Shown here piece by piece: positions 23,608-33,146 of a DNA stretch of 64,000 nt (position 1 is its first letter; every line of letters starts with the position of its first letter). Made by a program: the position numbers and the translations under genes. The notes beneath the pieces are model-generated. The model did no database searches. It saw only the letters and a list, made by a program, of their open reading frames with translations, and was not told the DNA's origin. Source of the stretch: Streptomyces nymphaeiformis (lineage in GTDB: Bacteria > Actinomycetota > Actinomycetes > Streptomycetales > Streptomycetaceae); contig NZ_JACHJY010000002.1 in the NCBI RefSeq assembly GCF_014203895.1, positions 248,001-312,000 of the forward strand. Direction: 5' to 3'.

Positions 23608-25170
23608 TCAGAGCCCGGCGACCTTGGACGTCGCCGACAGCTCGTACACCAGCGTGACCGTACGCCGTCCGCCCGGCGGCAGCGTGACGTCCCAGCGGAC
23701 GATGCCCTCGTCGTCCACGGCGTCCGGCGCCGGGGAGCAGGCCTCCCCGCGCAGGCGCACCTCCACCGCCGAGACCTCGGAGACGGGGATCCGCTCCCGG
23801 AGGACGACCAGCCGGTCGTCCGCCTCCCCGGGCGCCGAGAACCGGGACAGGTGCAGCCGGACCGTGCGGGTGACCACGGTCCGCTGCGTGAGGCCGGTCG
23901 TGTCGCGGGACTCCTCCGCGTACCGCACCACCCGGTGGTCGTCGCGACTGCCGAAGGCGAGCTCGACGGCCGCGCCGGGCGCCGTGAAGTCCAGGGTGCC
24001 GCGGCCGGTGAAGCCGCTGCCCCTGACCAGGTCCACGGGACCGGCGAGCAGCGCGTGCCCGGACAGGTTGTCGAACCGCACCAACTGCGTCACCAGCGGG
24101 GAGAGTTCGGGGGAGCAGGCGTACTCGCTGCCCGCGGCCGTCGTGAAGGAGGAGAGCGGCACCCGGTGGGCGCGGCCGTCACTCGGCACGGAGACGGGTG
24201 CGGGGGAGTGCAGGACCCGCGTCTCGCCGCCGTCGTCCACGCCCGGCAGACCGAGCACCGGGGCCGGCCCCAGCGTCGCGATCTCCTCCTCGCGCAGCTC
24301 GACGTCGATCGTGCGGCGCTCCGCCGGCGCCCGGTCCTTGAGCGTCAGCCGGTCCTCGGTCAGTCGCGGCGGCTCGGTGGCGAGCGCCGAGCGGGCGGTC
24401 GACAGCGTCAGCCGTACGTCCGACCAGTCCTCGCCGGTGCGCTGCCAGACCACGGCCTCGGTCTCCAGGGTCAGGGAGTCCCCGTCGAGCACGGCACGGT
24501 ACGCGGGCCGCCACAGGGCGCACGGCGTGAGGTGGCTCAGCCGCAGGCGCACGGGCCCGGCCACGGTGGAGTCCACCGTCAGCTCGACGTGGGCGACGAG
24601 CTCGGCGGGATCCTCCTCGGCGAGCTCCACGGCCCGCCGGGCCTCGGTGAGTTCCGTGGTGAGGGCCGCCAACCGGGCTTCCGTGGTGCGGAGTTCCTCG
24701 CCGTACGTGTCCCGCTCGGCGTCCACGCGGTCGAGTTCCCGGCCCCAGCGGGCCCCTTCGGACTCCCCGTGACCGGCGCCCTCGCCGATCTCCCGCAGCA
24801 GATCGGCCGCGAGCCGGCCGAGCAGGTCGAGGCGCGCCCGCAGCCGGTCGCGCCGCTGCTCGACGGCGAGCCGCTCCTCTTCGATGGCGTGCGCGCGGTG
24901 GCGGAGCGCGGAGTCGCCCTCGGCGGGCGGCACCGGTCCGCGCGGCGTCCAGTCGCGGACGACCCGCACGTCGAGGACGGTGGCCGGATGGTCGGAGGCC
25001 AGCTCGGCGTGGAGGGTGCGGTCGACGGCGAGCGCGCTGACCGGCCCGAGGCGCAGGCGCTGCACGCCTGCCTCCAGGTCGAGCACGGCGGTGCGCTCGA
25101 CGTGGGCGCGGTCCTCCAGACAGGTGACGGCGGTGACGGGAAGGGCGATCGGCTTGGGTTCCGTGGACAT
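23608..25170 (-). CDS. DUF4139 (MuiA-like) protein, shorter paralogue
   Basis: 520 residues. The N-terminal beta domain (PVTAVTCLEDRAHVERTA) is followed by a coiled coil (about 90-205, Arg/Glu/Leu-rich) and the C-terminal DUF4139 beta region. The latter has RLSHLTPCALWRPAYRAVL, WQRTGEDWSDVRLTLST and PPGGRRTVTLVYEL. These are the marks of the mucoidy-inhibitor MuiA-like family. There is no signal peptide, so it is cytoplasmic. It starts 8 bases after the stop of the longer paralogue at 25179, so the two are translationally linked and may form a heteromer. Confidence 0.85.
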   Translation of the reverse strand: MSTEPKPIALPVTAVTCLEDRAHVERTAVLDLEAGVQRLRLGPVSALAVDRTLHAELASDHPATVLDVRVVRDWTPRGPVPPAEGDSALRHRAHAIEEERLAVEQRRDRLRARLDLLGRLAADLLREIGEGAGHGESEGARWGRELDRVDAERDTYGEELRTTEARLAALTTELTEARRAVELAEEDPAELVAHVELTVDSTVAGPVRLRLSHLTPCALWRPAYRAVLDGDSLTLETEAVVWQRTGEDWSDVRLTLSTARSALATEPPRLTEDRLTLKDRAPAERRTIDVELREEEIATLGPAPVLGLPGVDDGGETRVLHSPAPVSVPSDGRAHRVPLSSFTTAAGSEYACSPELSPLVTQLVRFDNLSGHALLAGPVDLVRGSGFTGRGTLDFTAPGAAVELAFGSRDDHRVVRYAEESRDTTGLTQRTVVTRTVRLHLSRFSAPGEADDRLVVLRERIPVSEVSAVEVRLRGEACSPAPDAVDDEGIVRWDVTLPPGGRRTVTLVYELSATSKVAGL

Positions 25171-25178
25171 GGCGTCTG

Positions 25179-27272
25179 TCAGCTCCTGCGGTTGCCGTCG
25201 ACCAGGGCCTTGCCAGCCGGGATGCGGATCTCGTAGCCGCCGTCGAGCGCGGCGGTGCCGCCGGCGGGCAGCTCCACCCGCCAGACACGGGTGCCCGGGG
25301 CGTGCCGCTCCGGAGCGGCGTCCTCGGGCGCCGTCCAGTCGGCGCGCTCCTCGATGCGGACGTCCGGCTCGGAGGAGACCGGCACCCGCTCGTGGACCTC
25401 GACGGTGACGGGCCCCGCGAGGCGGTTGGCGAGCTCGACGTGGACGCGGTGGTCGAGCACGGTGACGTGGTTGCGCAGCCCCGCGGTCGACTCCTTCAGA
25501 TGGGTGCGGCGGGTGACGCGGACGCCCTCGGCGGGCCCGAGCCCGAGGCGGCGGACGCCGCCGGGCGCGAGCGTGGGCAGGGCGGCGGTCAGCAGGTGCT
25601 CGTCGTCGACGGTGACCTCGACCGGGCCGGCGAGCAGCGCCTGACGGGTGGTGTTGGAGACCAGGAGGGTCGCGTACACGGTCTGGTCCACGGACGGCAC
25701 ACAGATGTGCTCGGTGTGCAGGACGACCGGGATCTCGCCGACGGTGACGGTGTGCCAGGTGCCGTCCGAGGGGATGTCGGCGCGGGCGGCCGCGTCGAAG
25801 CGGTGGTCGAACGAGCCCGCCGACGTACGGGGGCGCACCGCGTGCCTGGGCAGCGGCAGACCGGCCACCGCCTCGGCGCGGCGCCGGTACTCGTCGGCCA
25901 CCGCGTCGGATGAGGCGCCCGGGAACAGCCGGCCACGGCGGGCGCCCGGCTCCTCGGGGCCGGACAGCACGAGGGCGGCGTAGTCGAGTTCGGCACCGCT
26001 CGGCTGCGGCGGACCCGCCGGCGGTGGCGGCGGAGCCGGAGCCGCCGCAGCGGGTGCTGCCAGGCCCGGAGCCGCCGCGCCCGGAGCCGCGGGTGCCTGG
26101 GGCGGGCGGGATCCGAAGCCGCCCCGGCCACCGGCGCGCGGCCGGCCGGCCGGCCGCGGCGCCGCCGCCCGCACGGCGTCCGGCGCCCCGCTCCCGAGGA
26201 ACTCCGGGGCGAAGCCGTACGCGTCACCGGGCTGCGGCGGACCGGCGAACGCCGGCGGCGCGGGCGGTGGCGGTGCCGCCACGGGCAGGGACGCGGAGCC
26301 GGCGACGGCGCCCGCCACCGCCGAGCCGCCACGGAGCGGCGCGGGGCCGGCCGCCTCGTACCCGGTGAACAGGTCGGCGAGCCCCGCCGGAGGTTCGCGC
26401 CAGCCGGACGGCGCGGGCGCGGACTGGCGCCGACCGATCCGGAGCGAGCGGAGCGCCGGCAGATCGGTGCGGCGGCGCAGGTCGGCGGTGGCCAGGGCGA
26501 GGCGCACCCCGGTCCAGTCCTCGCCGGTGCGCTGCGCGACCGAGGCACGCAGCACCAGCTGCCCGCTGCCGTCGCCCTGACGGTGGGTGAGGCGGTACGT
26601 CGGCACCCAGACGGCACCGGGCACGCCGTACTCCAGCTCCAGCTCCAGTTCCACCTCCTCCGACCCGGCGCCGCCGTCGAGGGTCAGCACGGCGCAGACC
26701 GAGGTCGCGACATGAGCCGACGGCGCGTCGGTGGAGGCGCGGTGGAGCCTGTCGTAGGCGACGTCGCACTCGTGCTCGGCGAGCCGTACCGCCTCGTCCA
26801 GCTCGACGAGCCGGGCGTGCAGCCCCGTCAGCCGCTCGTCGACGAAATCGGCGAGCTCGAGCCAGGCGTCGACCGGCGTGCGCCGGTGCGGGTCCTCACG
26901 CTTGCGGCCGGGCGGAATCGGGCGCAGACCGTCGACCTCCGCGATCAGGGCCTGGTGCCGGTCGCGGCGCGCCCGCGCCGCCAAGTGGGCCTCGCTCAGC
27001 CGGTCGACCTCGCGCCGCAGTTCGTCGGGGGTGCCGTCGTCGTACGGCTCTGCCTCGACCTCCACACGCGCCTCGGTCACCCGCGCTCCGGAGGCGCCCA
27101 GGACCCGGGCCCGCAGCGAACCGGGGTCGAGCGCGCGGGGCAGCCCCGTCACCCGTACCCGGCCGTCCGGCGGCACGACGCCCCGGGCCAGGCGCCGGCA
27201 GAGCGCGCCCTGCGCGTACACCACGACCGAGTCGAGGCTCGACCCCCACCTGCGCGCCGTACCGACCGTCAT
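25179..27272 (-). CDS. DUF4139 (MuiA-like) protein, longer paralogue with Pro/Ala-rich insert
   Basis: 697 residues with the same plan as its downstream neighbour: N-terminal DUF4140-like domain (SLDSVVVYAQGALCRRLA), coiled coil (about 80-180) and DUF4139 (VPGAVWVPTYRLTHRQ, QRTGEDWTGVRLALATADL). The DUF4139 domain is interrupted at about residues 290-410 by a low-complexity Pro/Ala/Gly segment. The C-terminus closes with WRVELPAGGTAALDGGYEIR. The pair arose by duplication. It is divergent from the TerD-domain gene across 176 bases, suggesting co-regulation. Confidence 0.85.
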   Translation of the reverse strand: MTVGTARRWGSSLDSVVVYAQGALCRRLARGVVPPDGRVRVTGLPRALDPGSLRARVLGASGARVTEARVEVEAEPYDDGTPDELRREVDRLSEAHLAARARRDRHQALIAEVDGLRPIPPGRKREDPHRRTPVDAWLELADFVDERLTGLHARLVELDEAVRLAEHECDVAYDRLHRASTDAPSAHVATSVCAVLTLDGGAGSEEVELELELEYGVPGAVWVPTYRLTHRQGDGSGQLVLRASVAQRTGEDWTGVRLALATADLRRRTDLPALRSLRIGRRQSAPAPSGWREPPAGLADLFTGYEAAGPAPLRGGSAVAGAVAGSASLPVAAPPPPAPPAFAGPPQPGDAYGFAPEFLGSGAPDAVRAAAPRPAGRPRAGGRGGFGSRPPQAPAAPGAAAPGLAAPAAAAPAPPPPPAGPPQPSGAELDYAALVLSGPEEPGARRGRLFPGASSDAVADEYRRRAEAVAGLPLPRHAVRPRTSAGSFDHRFDAAARADIPSDGTWHTVTVGEIPVVLHTEHICVPSVDQTVYATLLVSNTTRQALLAGPVEVTVDDEHLLTAALPTLAPGGVRRLGLGPAEGVRVTRRTHLKESTAGLRNHVTVLDHRVHVELANRLAGPVTVEVHERVPVSSEPDVRIEERADWTAPEDAAPERHAPGTRVWRVELPAGGTAALDGGYEIRIPAGKALVDGNRRS

Positions 27273-27448
27273 GCGCCCCCCACTTCGCCCGTCCGTGTCG
27301 GAGGGAAGCCTACGCCGGACGGGTCCGTGCGGTCCCGGAGCACCGGCGGCGGCGCAGGGCCCGGACCTTGTCCCGGGAGCGCCGACGGCTGCAAGATCCT
27401 CTTTGTGAGGGACTCGGGTGGGAGCGGAGAAGGAAGGGTCGGGTTGCC

Positions 27449-29044
27449 GTGGGGGAGATGACCAAGGGAAGCAACGGCTTTGTTCCGTCGGTGCCGTTGA
27501 GGATCGCCGTGCGCGGTGGCGTGGACGCGATGGCGCTGCTGCTCGGGGAGACCGGAAAGGTCAGGGGCGACGGAGACGTCGTCTTCCACGGAGCCCCGGT
27601 GCATCCCTCCGGAGCCGTCCGCCTGACGGAGGCGGCGACGGGGCCGGGCCCGTCGGGTACGGCGTGGCTGGAGGTCGGCCTCACCGCCGTGGAGGAGCGG
27701 ATCACCCGCGTCCTCGTGGTCGGTTCGACGGAGCGCGGCGCGATGCGGGACGCCGCCGGACTGTCGGTGGAGGCCTTCGCGCCCGACGGCACCTCGGTGG
27801 TGCGGTACGACGTCACGGACGCCGCCGGGGAGACGGCGATGGTGCTGGCCGAGCTCTACCGGCGGGCGGGCGGATGGAAGTTCCGCGCCGTGGGCCAGGG
27901 ATGGGTGAGCGGTCTCGCGGGTCTGGCCACGGACCACGGCGTGGACGTGGCCGACGAGGGAGACAACGGAGCGCCGCCCGGCGGTGGTGTGCCGGCGCAG
28001 GCCATGGCTCCTCCCGCGCCCGCACCGGGCTTCGCGCCTCCGCCGGCAGGGCCGGCTGCCGCGCCGGGATTCGTCCCTCCGCCCGCGGGGGCGGTTCCCG
28101 CGCCCGGGTACGGACCTCCGCCCGCCGTCGCGGCTCCCGCGCCGATGCCGGGCTTCGCACCTCCGTCCGCAGGGCCGGCTGCCGCGCCCGGTTTCGCGCC
28201 TCCGCCCGCGGGGGCGGTTCCCGCGCCCGGATACGCACCTCCGCCCGCGGTGGGTGCTCCGGCGGCGGTTCCTCCCGCCGCGGTCCCGCCCGTGACCCCG
28301 GCCCCTCCCGGCGCCGCCGGCTGGTGGACGTACGGGCCCGTCTTCGAGCCGTACACCGAGACGGGACGGGACAACGACGTGATCACCGTGGCCGGGCTTC
28401 CGCCGGGGCCGGTCGTCGTCCAGCTCGACGTCCGGGGCGACGGGTACACGGGCCTCTGGGTGCTCAACCGGCGCAACAAGGAGGAGGACAACCTCGTCAA
28501 CAGTACGGAGGAGGACTTCCAGGGTCGGCTGCTCGCCACGGTCCCGGCGAACGGCACCCTCCGTCTGAAGCTGCAGGCCGAAGGGCCCTGGCAGGTCCAG
28601 GTGTCGCCGTTGGCGGCGGCCCGTCGCCTGACGGAGGAGGAGGCGGAGTTCCGCGGCCCCGACGTACTGCTGCACACGGGAGGCGTAGCGGACCTGGCCG
28701 TCCACTACCGCGGCGACGACAACCTCATCGTCCACGTCTACGAGCTCGCGGGGCACGACGACCACACGACCCTGCCCCGGTACGACAACGTGGTGAACGA
28801 GATCGGCAAGCGACGCGAGACCGTTCCGCTTCCCGAGGGGCCGCTCATCGTCCACTTCGAGATGGCGGACGGCCCGTGGCGGGCGAGGCTGAAGCGTCTG
28901 CAGCCGCCGACCCGGCCCCTGCCCCCGGCCCCGCCGGGCGCGGCGGCACCCGTCCCGTTCGCCGCCCCGGGCGACCCGGCCCGGCCGGACAAGCAGGACG
29001 GGTCGGCCCCGCGGAAGAACTGGTTCTCACGCGGCCGGGGGTGA
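27449..29044 (+). CDS. TerD-domain protein with Pro-rich repeats
   Basis: 531 residues. Residues 1-160 are a TerD/CABP-type domain: KGSNGFVPSVPLRIAVRGG, LEVGLTAVEERITRVLVVGS, YDVTDAAGETAMVLAELYRR and GWKFRAVGQGWVSGLAGL. Some calcium-binding acidic positions are weak. Residues about 175-290 are Pro/Ala/Gly repeats (PPPAGPAAAPGF, PPPAGAVPAPGY). The C-terminal 230 residues form a beta-rich domain (TYGPVFEPYTETGRDNDVI, VVVQLDVRGDGYTGLWVL) related to Streptomyces proteins of unknown function. GTG 27449 is chosen; ATG 27458 sits directly on a GGGGGAG sequence. TerD proteins are linked to metal and cell-envelope stress. Confidence 0.8.
   Translation: MGEMTKGSNGFVPSVPLRIAVRGGVDAMALLLGETGKVRGDGDVVFHGAPVHPSGAVRLTEAATGPGPSGTAWLEVGLTAVEERITRVLVVGSTERGAMRDAAGLSVEAFAPDGTSVVRYDVTDAAGETAMVLAELYRRAGGWKFRAVGQGWVSGLAGLATDHGVDVADEGDNGAPPGGGVPAQAMAPPAPAPGFAPPPAGPAAAPGFVPPPAGAVPAPGYGPPPAVAAPAPMPGFAPPSAGPAAAPGFAPPPAGAVPAPGYAPPPAVGAPAAVPPAAVPPVTPAPPGAAGWWTYGPVFEPYTETGRDNDVITVAGLPPGPVVVQLDVRGDGYTGLWVLNRRNKEEDNLVNSTEEDFQGRLLATVPANGTLRLKLQAEGPWQVQVSPLAAARRLTEEEAEFRGPDVLLHTGGVADLAVHYRGDDNLIVHVYELAGHDDHTTLPRYDNVVNEIGKRRETVPLPEGPLIVHFEMADGPWRARLKRLQPPTRPLPPAPPGAAAPVPFAAPGDPARPDKQDGSAPRKNWFSRGRG
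28025..28270 (+). repeat. Two 123-base tandem repeats in the TerD-domain gene
   Basis: Two nearly identical 123-base units starting at 28025 and 28148 encode 41-residue Pro/Ala/Gly blocks. They form the flexible linker between the TerD domain and the C-terminal domain and are prone to copy-number change. Confidence 0.8.
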
Positions 29045-29063
29045 CCGCCGGGACACCGACGGC

Positions 29064-29094
29064 GGCCGGCCCCACCTCATCGAGGGGCCCGGCC
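29064..29094. terminator. Bidirectional terminator between convergent genes
   Basis: Stem GGCCGGCCCC (29064-29073) with GGGGCCCGGCC (29084-29094, one bulged C) and a 10-base loop, between the TerD-domain gene and the convergent GH89 gene. Confidence 0.7.
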
Positions 29095-29104
29095 GCGCAC
29101 CGCG

Positions 29105-31342
29105 TCACCGCCCGGCCGCGCTCGCCACGGTCAGGGCCGCCGCGACCTCGCCCGCGAGGGCGACCGGGTCACCCGTCGGCGAGGTCGGATAGGCCTGGTG
29201 GCCGTGCGCCCAGGCGTCCTCCCCGGCGAACCAGTCGATGGCGGCGGGGGCCGTCCCCTGCACGAGCGCCGTGTCGAGGCTCGCGAAGTACGCCGCCCAG
29301 CGCGGCGCGTACACGTCCCGCACGAGACCGGCCCACTCGCGGTTGGCGTAGTCGTGCAGGCCGGCGGAATCGCTCGGCCCCCGGTCGGCCCAGGTCGTGA
29401 GGATCGAGCGGGCGTCGTACTCCAGGCGGTCGCGCTCCTCCGTGCCGGCTGCCCAGGAGCGGGCGGCGGCGAGCCACGGACCGAGCAGGAAGCGCCGGTC
29501 GGAGGCGACGAGCCGGCCGAGCAGCTCCTCCGAGGCGTTCCACTCGCGCACCAGCGCCCGGAAGCGCTCCAGATCCCCGGCCTCGTACGCGCCCTTGACC
29601 CGCGGCAGCAGGACGCGGCCGCGGTTGGTGAGCGCCTGGCGCGCCACGTCCACCAGGTCGTAGCGGTACGCGTCCGAGGCCCGCAGCGCCGGGGCCACCT
29701 GGAGCAGCTCGGCCAGGGCACGCTCCACCGTGCCGGCCTCGTACCGCATGGCGGTCGGGCTCCAGCGGGCCGCCTTCGTCGCCGTCAGGCTCGGCCGCGC
29801 GGTGAAGAGGCTGTCCTGCGGCTCGCTCCACGTACCGGAGGCACCGCTGTACGGGCCGAGGCGCAGCTGCTCCCACGCGGCGGCCGCGTGCGGGTCGGCG
29901 CCGCCGTAGCGCCGGGCCGCGTACGCGGCGAACCAGGCGCGCTGGTCGACCGGGCCCGGCTCCCAGGCGAGTTCGGTGAACAGGTCGAACGCGGCGGGGT
30001 TCCCGCCGGTGCCCTCCGGGAGGTAGGCGATGCCGCGCAGCGCGCTGTCCGACCGGGTCAGCCAGGCCCGGAAGCGCTCCGTCCACACGCCGGTGTTGGC
30101 GCCCAGGCTGGTGTGACCGCCGAAGTTGGCGATCGCGCCGAACGCGTACGGCGTGCCGCCCCACTGCTTCTCGCGGTCGAGGCCCTCGTACCGGTCGGAG
30201 AGGCCGTCGACGATCAGCACCCTGCTCCGGTCCACTCCGCCGAGCAGAGCCGTGGACGGGTTGTTCTGCCAGCCGAGCATCACCCACGTGGCGCCGGGAC
30301 GCGCCGTCTCCAGGGCCCGCTGCACGGCCTCCGCCGCCCGCGTCACATCGACCGGACCGGGGGTGCCGCCCTCGTGCAGCAGGTCCATCTTGAACATGTC
30401 GCTGTCACCGAACCGGCGCTGCTGCACCCGGTAGTAGGCGGCGGCCAGCTCCGCGAAGACGGGTCCGGTCGGGTCCAGCCAGTCCGGCCGGGCGAACCCG
30501 ACCCACTTGCCCTGCGGGACGGTGACCGCGCCCGGGTTCCGGGCGGCGAAGCCCGGAGGCACCGTGCCGAAGAAGCCCGGCAGGACGGGCGTCATCCCCA
30601 GCGCACGCAGGTGCGCCGCGATCCGGCTCCCCAGAGCGGCCCGCGCCTCGATCAGCTGCTCGGACACCGGACCGCCGTAACCTGACATGTTCTGCAGCAG
30701 CCACCAGGCCTGGTGCGCCGGTCCCGGGATCCAGGCGCGCAGCTCCGCGGCGTCGTAGCCGAACCCCTGGAGGGCCCGGTAGTACGGGTACTCGGCGCCG
30801 GTCGGCACGAAGACCTCGTTCACCCCGTGCAGCGCCATCAGGTCGATGTCACGCTGGTACGAGGCGAAGTCGCGGTACGCCCCGGAGTATCCCTCGTCGG
30901 TGTCGTTGAGGGCGTAGCGGTGCGGCACGGCGGCCGACCGGGTGATCGTCCCGGACACCGCGGGGAGCGTGGCCGGAAGCCGGCCGAGGCTGTCGCCCGG
31001 CCAGCCGATGTCGACCCCCGCGACCCGCTCCAGATACCAGCCCACCCCGGTGAGCAGCGTGGCCGGCGAGGTGCCCCTCACCTGGATCGCGCCCGCCCTG
31101 CCCGAGACCGAGAAGTAGTCCCCGGAGGCCGGTTCCTCGACCGGGACCAGGGTGAACTGCTCTGCCCGGGAGGGCAGCAGGCGCTCCAGGCCCGCCCGGG
31201 CCGGGCCCGGGTCGAAGGGGAGCGCGGCGGCGGAGGCGTGGGTGCCCGGCGGCCCCGGCATCCCGGGCGCGGCGGCGGTCACGACGGCGAGCACCGTGAC
31301 GACGAAGGTGGTGCGGCAACGACGGATCAGGCGGCTGCCCAT
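29105..31342 (-). CDS. Exported alpha-N-acetylglucosaminidase, GH89 family
   Basis: 745 residues. The signal peptide is residues 1-36 (LIRRCRTTFVVTVLAVVTAAAPG). The mature enzyme has the NAGLU architecture. An N-terminal domain contains GTSPATLLTGVGWYLERV. The catalytic TIM barrel has HGVNEVFVPTGAEYPYYRAL, GQNMSGYGGP-type sequence (NMSGYGGPV), MDLLHEGGTP with a candidate acidic residue, and WVMLGWQNNP. A C-terminal helical domain has YDLVDVARQALTNRG. Family members remove terminal alpha-linked GlcNAc from glycans. ATG 31342 has an AGGGAG site. It is monocistronic; a role in scavenging host or fungal glycans is inference. Confidence 0.92.
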   Translation of the reverse strand: MGSRLIRRCRTTFVVTVLAVVTAAAPGMPGPPGTHASAAALPFDPGPARAGLERLLPSRAEQFTLVPVEEPASGDYFSVSGRAGAIQVRGTSPATLLTGVGWYLERVAGVDIGWPGDSLGRLPATLPAVSGTITRSAAVPHRYALNDTDEGYSGAYRDFASYQRDIDLMALHGVNEVFVPTGAEYPYYRALQGFGYDAAELRAWIPGPAHQAWWLLQNMSGYGGPVSEQLIEARAALGSRIAAHLRALGMTPVLPGFFGTVPPGFAARNPGAVTVPQGKWVGFARPDWLDPTGPVFAELAAAYYRVQQRRFGDSDMFKMDLLHEGGTPGPVDVTRAAEAVQRALETARPGATWVMLGWQNNPSTALLGGVDRSRVLIVDGLSDRYEGLDREKQWGGTPYAFGAIANFGGHTSLGANTGVWTERFRAWLTRSDSALRGIAYLPEGTGGNPAAFDLFTELAWEPGPVDQRAWFAAYAARRYGGADPHAAAAWEQLRLGPYSGASGTWSEPQDSLFTARPSLTATKAARWSPTAMRYEAGTVERALAELLQVAPALRASDAYRYDLVDVARQALTNRGRVLLPRVKGAYEAGDLERFRALVREWNASEELLGRLVASDRRFLLGPWLAAARSWAAGTEERDRLEYDARSILTTWADRGPSDSAGLHDYANREWAGLVRDVYAPRWAAYFASLDTALVQGTAPAAIDWFAGEDAWAHGHQAYPTSPTGDPVALAGEVAAALTVASAAGR

Positions 31343-31684
31343 CTGGCTCCCTGCTCGAACGGGACGACGGCTCGGGCGACCACTCTCCGACGGCCCGCGC
31401 CCCCGGCCACGCAAGCGGAGCCGGGGGAACGGCGGGGCTCATCCGTGCGGGTGTGCGTGTTCGAACCGAGGGAGCGAGCCGGGCCGGGTCATCGAGCACC
31501 GGAGAGGCGGGCGGTGTACCTGAAGGCCCGTCCGGCCTGGCAGACTGCGGCCCTCACGTCGTCCCGTCCACGCCACCCCTGGAGGCCCCATGGCGCAGCG
31601 GCCCGGTCACCCGTCCCGCACGGCCCGCACGCGCGCGTACGTCCCCCGGCCACCGTGCCGGGGCGCGAGCGGGAAGGCCGCGCG
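31343..31684. other. 342-base intergenic region, no gene seen
   Basis: This divergent region between the GH89 gene and the alpha/beta hydrolase holds promoters for both by position. A stem CCCCCGGC / GCCGGGGG lies at 31400-31427. I see no convincing coding frame: the in-frame extension of the hydrolase is Arg/Pro-rich shadow sequence. Confidence 0.5.
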
Positions 31685-32332
31685 ATGAACCTGTGCCCCA
31701 CCCGTCGTGCGGATCCGACCGCGCTCGTCGTCCGCAGCGCGCCCGCCGTGCCCACCGCCGCGGTGCTGCTGCTCCACGGCGGCCGCGCCGAAGGTCCCGA
31801 GCCGCCGCCCGCGCTCAACCTGCCGGCGCTGCGCATGCGCCCCTTCGCCGGGGCCGTGGCCCGGGCCGTGCGCGGCAGGGGAGTGCTGGTCGCCGAGGTG
31901 CGCTACCGCCACCGCGGCTGGAACGGGGACCGCGCCGACGCCGCCCGCGACGCCGAGGCCGCCCTCGCGCGGCTCCGCGAGCAGGCCGGGCCCGTTCCCG
32001 TCGTACTGGTCGGCCACTCCATGGGAGGCCGGGCCGCCCTCCGTGCGGCGGGCGATCCCGCCGTACGCGGGGTCGTCGCCCTCGCACCGTGGTGCCCCGC
32101 CGACGAGCCCGTCGAGCACCTCGGCGGACGTCGCCTCTACCTGCTCCACGACGAGACCGACCGGGTCACCTCGGCCCGCCAGTCCTGGGAGTTCGTCCGC
32201 CGGGCGAAGGCGGCGGGCGCCGACGCGGCGGGCATCCCGATGCCGACGGGCGGCCACGCCATGCTCCGCGGCGCGGACCTCTGGCACCGCCGCGCGGCCG
32301 AACTCACGGCGGCGCTGCTGTCACACGGCTGA
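31685..32332 (+). CDS. Alpha/beta hydrolase fold protein
   Basis: 215 residues with a dienelactone hydrolase-like pattern: AVLLLHGGRAEGPE oxyanion region, nucleophile elbow LVGHSMGGRAALRAA (Ser), LLHDETDRVT carrying a candidate acid, and GGHAML with the catalytic His. It has no signal peptide. The upstream sequence GGGAAGG lies about 12 bases before ATG 31685. It is monocistronic and its substrate is unknown. Confidence 0.87.
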   Translation: MNLCPTRRADPTALVVRSAPAVPTAAVLLLHGGRAEGPEPPPALNLPALRMRPFAGAVARAVRGRGVLVAEVRYRHRGWNGDRADAARDAEAALARLREQAGPVPVVLVGHSMGGRAALRAAGDPAVRGVVALAPWCPADEPVEHLGGRRLYLLHDETDRVTSARQSWEFVRRAKAAGADAAGIPMPTGGHAMLRGADLWHRRAAELTAALLSHG

Positions 32333-32356
32333 GACGGGCCGGGGGCCCGGATCAGC

Positions 32357-32386
32357 GGGCCGCGAGCCGCTCCGCTCAGGCGGCCC
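32357..32386. terminator. Hairpin between convergent hydrolase and cbiZ genes
   Basis: 7-bp stem GGGCCGC / GCGGCCC with a 16-base loop that contains further self-complementary bases, between genes ending at 32332 and 32448. Confidence 0.5.
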
Positions 32387-32447
32387 GGGAGGAGCCGGGG
32401 CCGGCGGGTCGCGTGCCTCCGCGCAGGAGCCTCGGGAGATGCCAGGA

Positions 32448-33128
32448 TCAGCGGAGCACGAGCTGATCCGCGCACGCGGCGCGGGTCGCCGCGTGCACCG
32501 CGCGGGCGAGGCGTGCGCCCCACAGGGAGCGCGGCCCGGCGAAGGGCTCGGCCGCTCCGACGGGCGACGGCGCCGCCACGCAGACCGCGTCCGTCGGTGT
32601 CCCGGAGGCGTCGGCGCCCAGTTCCACCAGGGCCTGGACCTTCGCCTCGGTGGCGGTCGCGACCGCGTTCACCAGCGCGGCGTCGGTGAGCGGCACCGGC
32701 AGGGACACGATGATGTTGATCGTTCCGGGCCGGGGTGCGGCGACGCCCCCGGCTCCCGGGGCCGCGGCCCAGCCCCGTACCCCGATCCCGGCGGTCACCA
32801 GGGCCTGCGCGCCGCCGTCCGCGGCGTGCCGCCGGTCCGCGACCGAGGCCGCGGTCATGAGGCCGACGCCCTCGCCTTCGAGTCCCGCCCCGGAGGCCAG
32901 GTCGCGGAGGTGCGTGACGGGGTCGAGCCGGGCGTAGCCGGGCGGGACCTGGGCGTTGACGACCCAGCGCCGCTCGCCGATGCCTCCGCCGAGGACCGCG
33001 CTCGACACCATGCGGACGCCCGGGCCGGGGGCCCACACGAGGAGCGGCCACTCCCGGCCCTGTTCCACATGGCCGAGGAGGGCGGCGTCGGCCAGCGACG
33101 GGCCGGTGAGGAGGGTTCGCGGAAGCAC
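32448..33128 (-). CDS. cbiZ: Adenosylcobinamide amidohydrolase CbiZ
   Basis: 226 residues. The C-terminal pattern PGTINIIVSLPVPLTDAALVNAV, TATEAKVQALVELG, GTPTDAVCVA is diagnostic of CbiZ. CbiZ cleaves the aminopropanol side chain of adenosylcobinamide to salvage corrinoids as cobyric acid. The N-terminus (VSSAVLGGGIGERRWVVNAQV) also fits. GTG 33128 is the start. No cobalamin synthesis or BtuCDF genes are adjacent, so it is a standalone salvage gene. Confidence 0.88.
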   Translation of the reverse strand: MLPRTLLTGPSLADAALLGHVEQGREWPLLVWAPGPGVRMVSSAVLGGGIGERRWVVNAQVPPGYARLDPVTHLRDLASGAGLEGEGVGLMTAASVADRRHAADGGAQALVTAGIGVRGWAAAPGAGGVAAPRPGTINIIVSLPVPLTDAALVNAVATATEAKVQALVELGADASGTPTDAVCVAAPSPVGAAEPFAGPRSLWGARLARAVHAATRAACADQLVLR

Positions 33129-33146
33129 CCCACACCCTAACGCGCG

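Noticed and set aside
31440..31480. GTTCGAA sequence that resembles a tRNA T-loop
   Set aside because: No acceptor, D or anticodon stems can be drawn around it. No other tRNA gene was found in the window.
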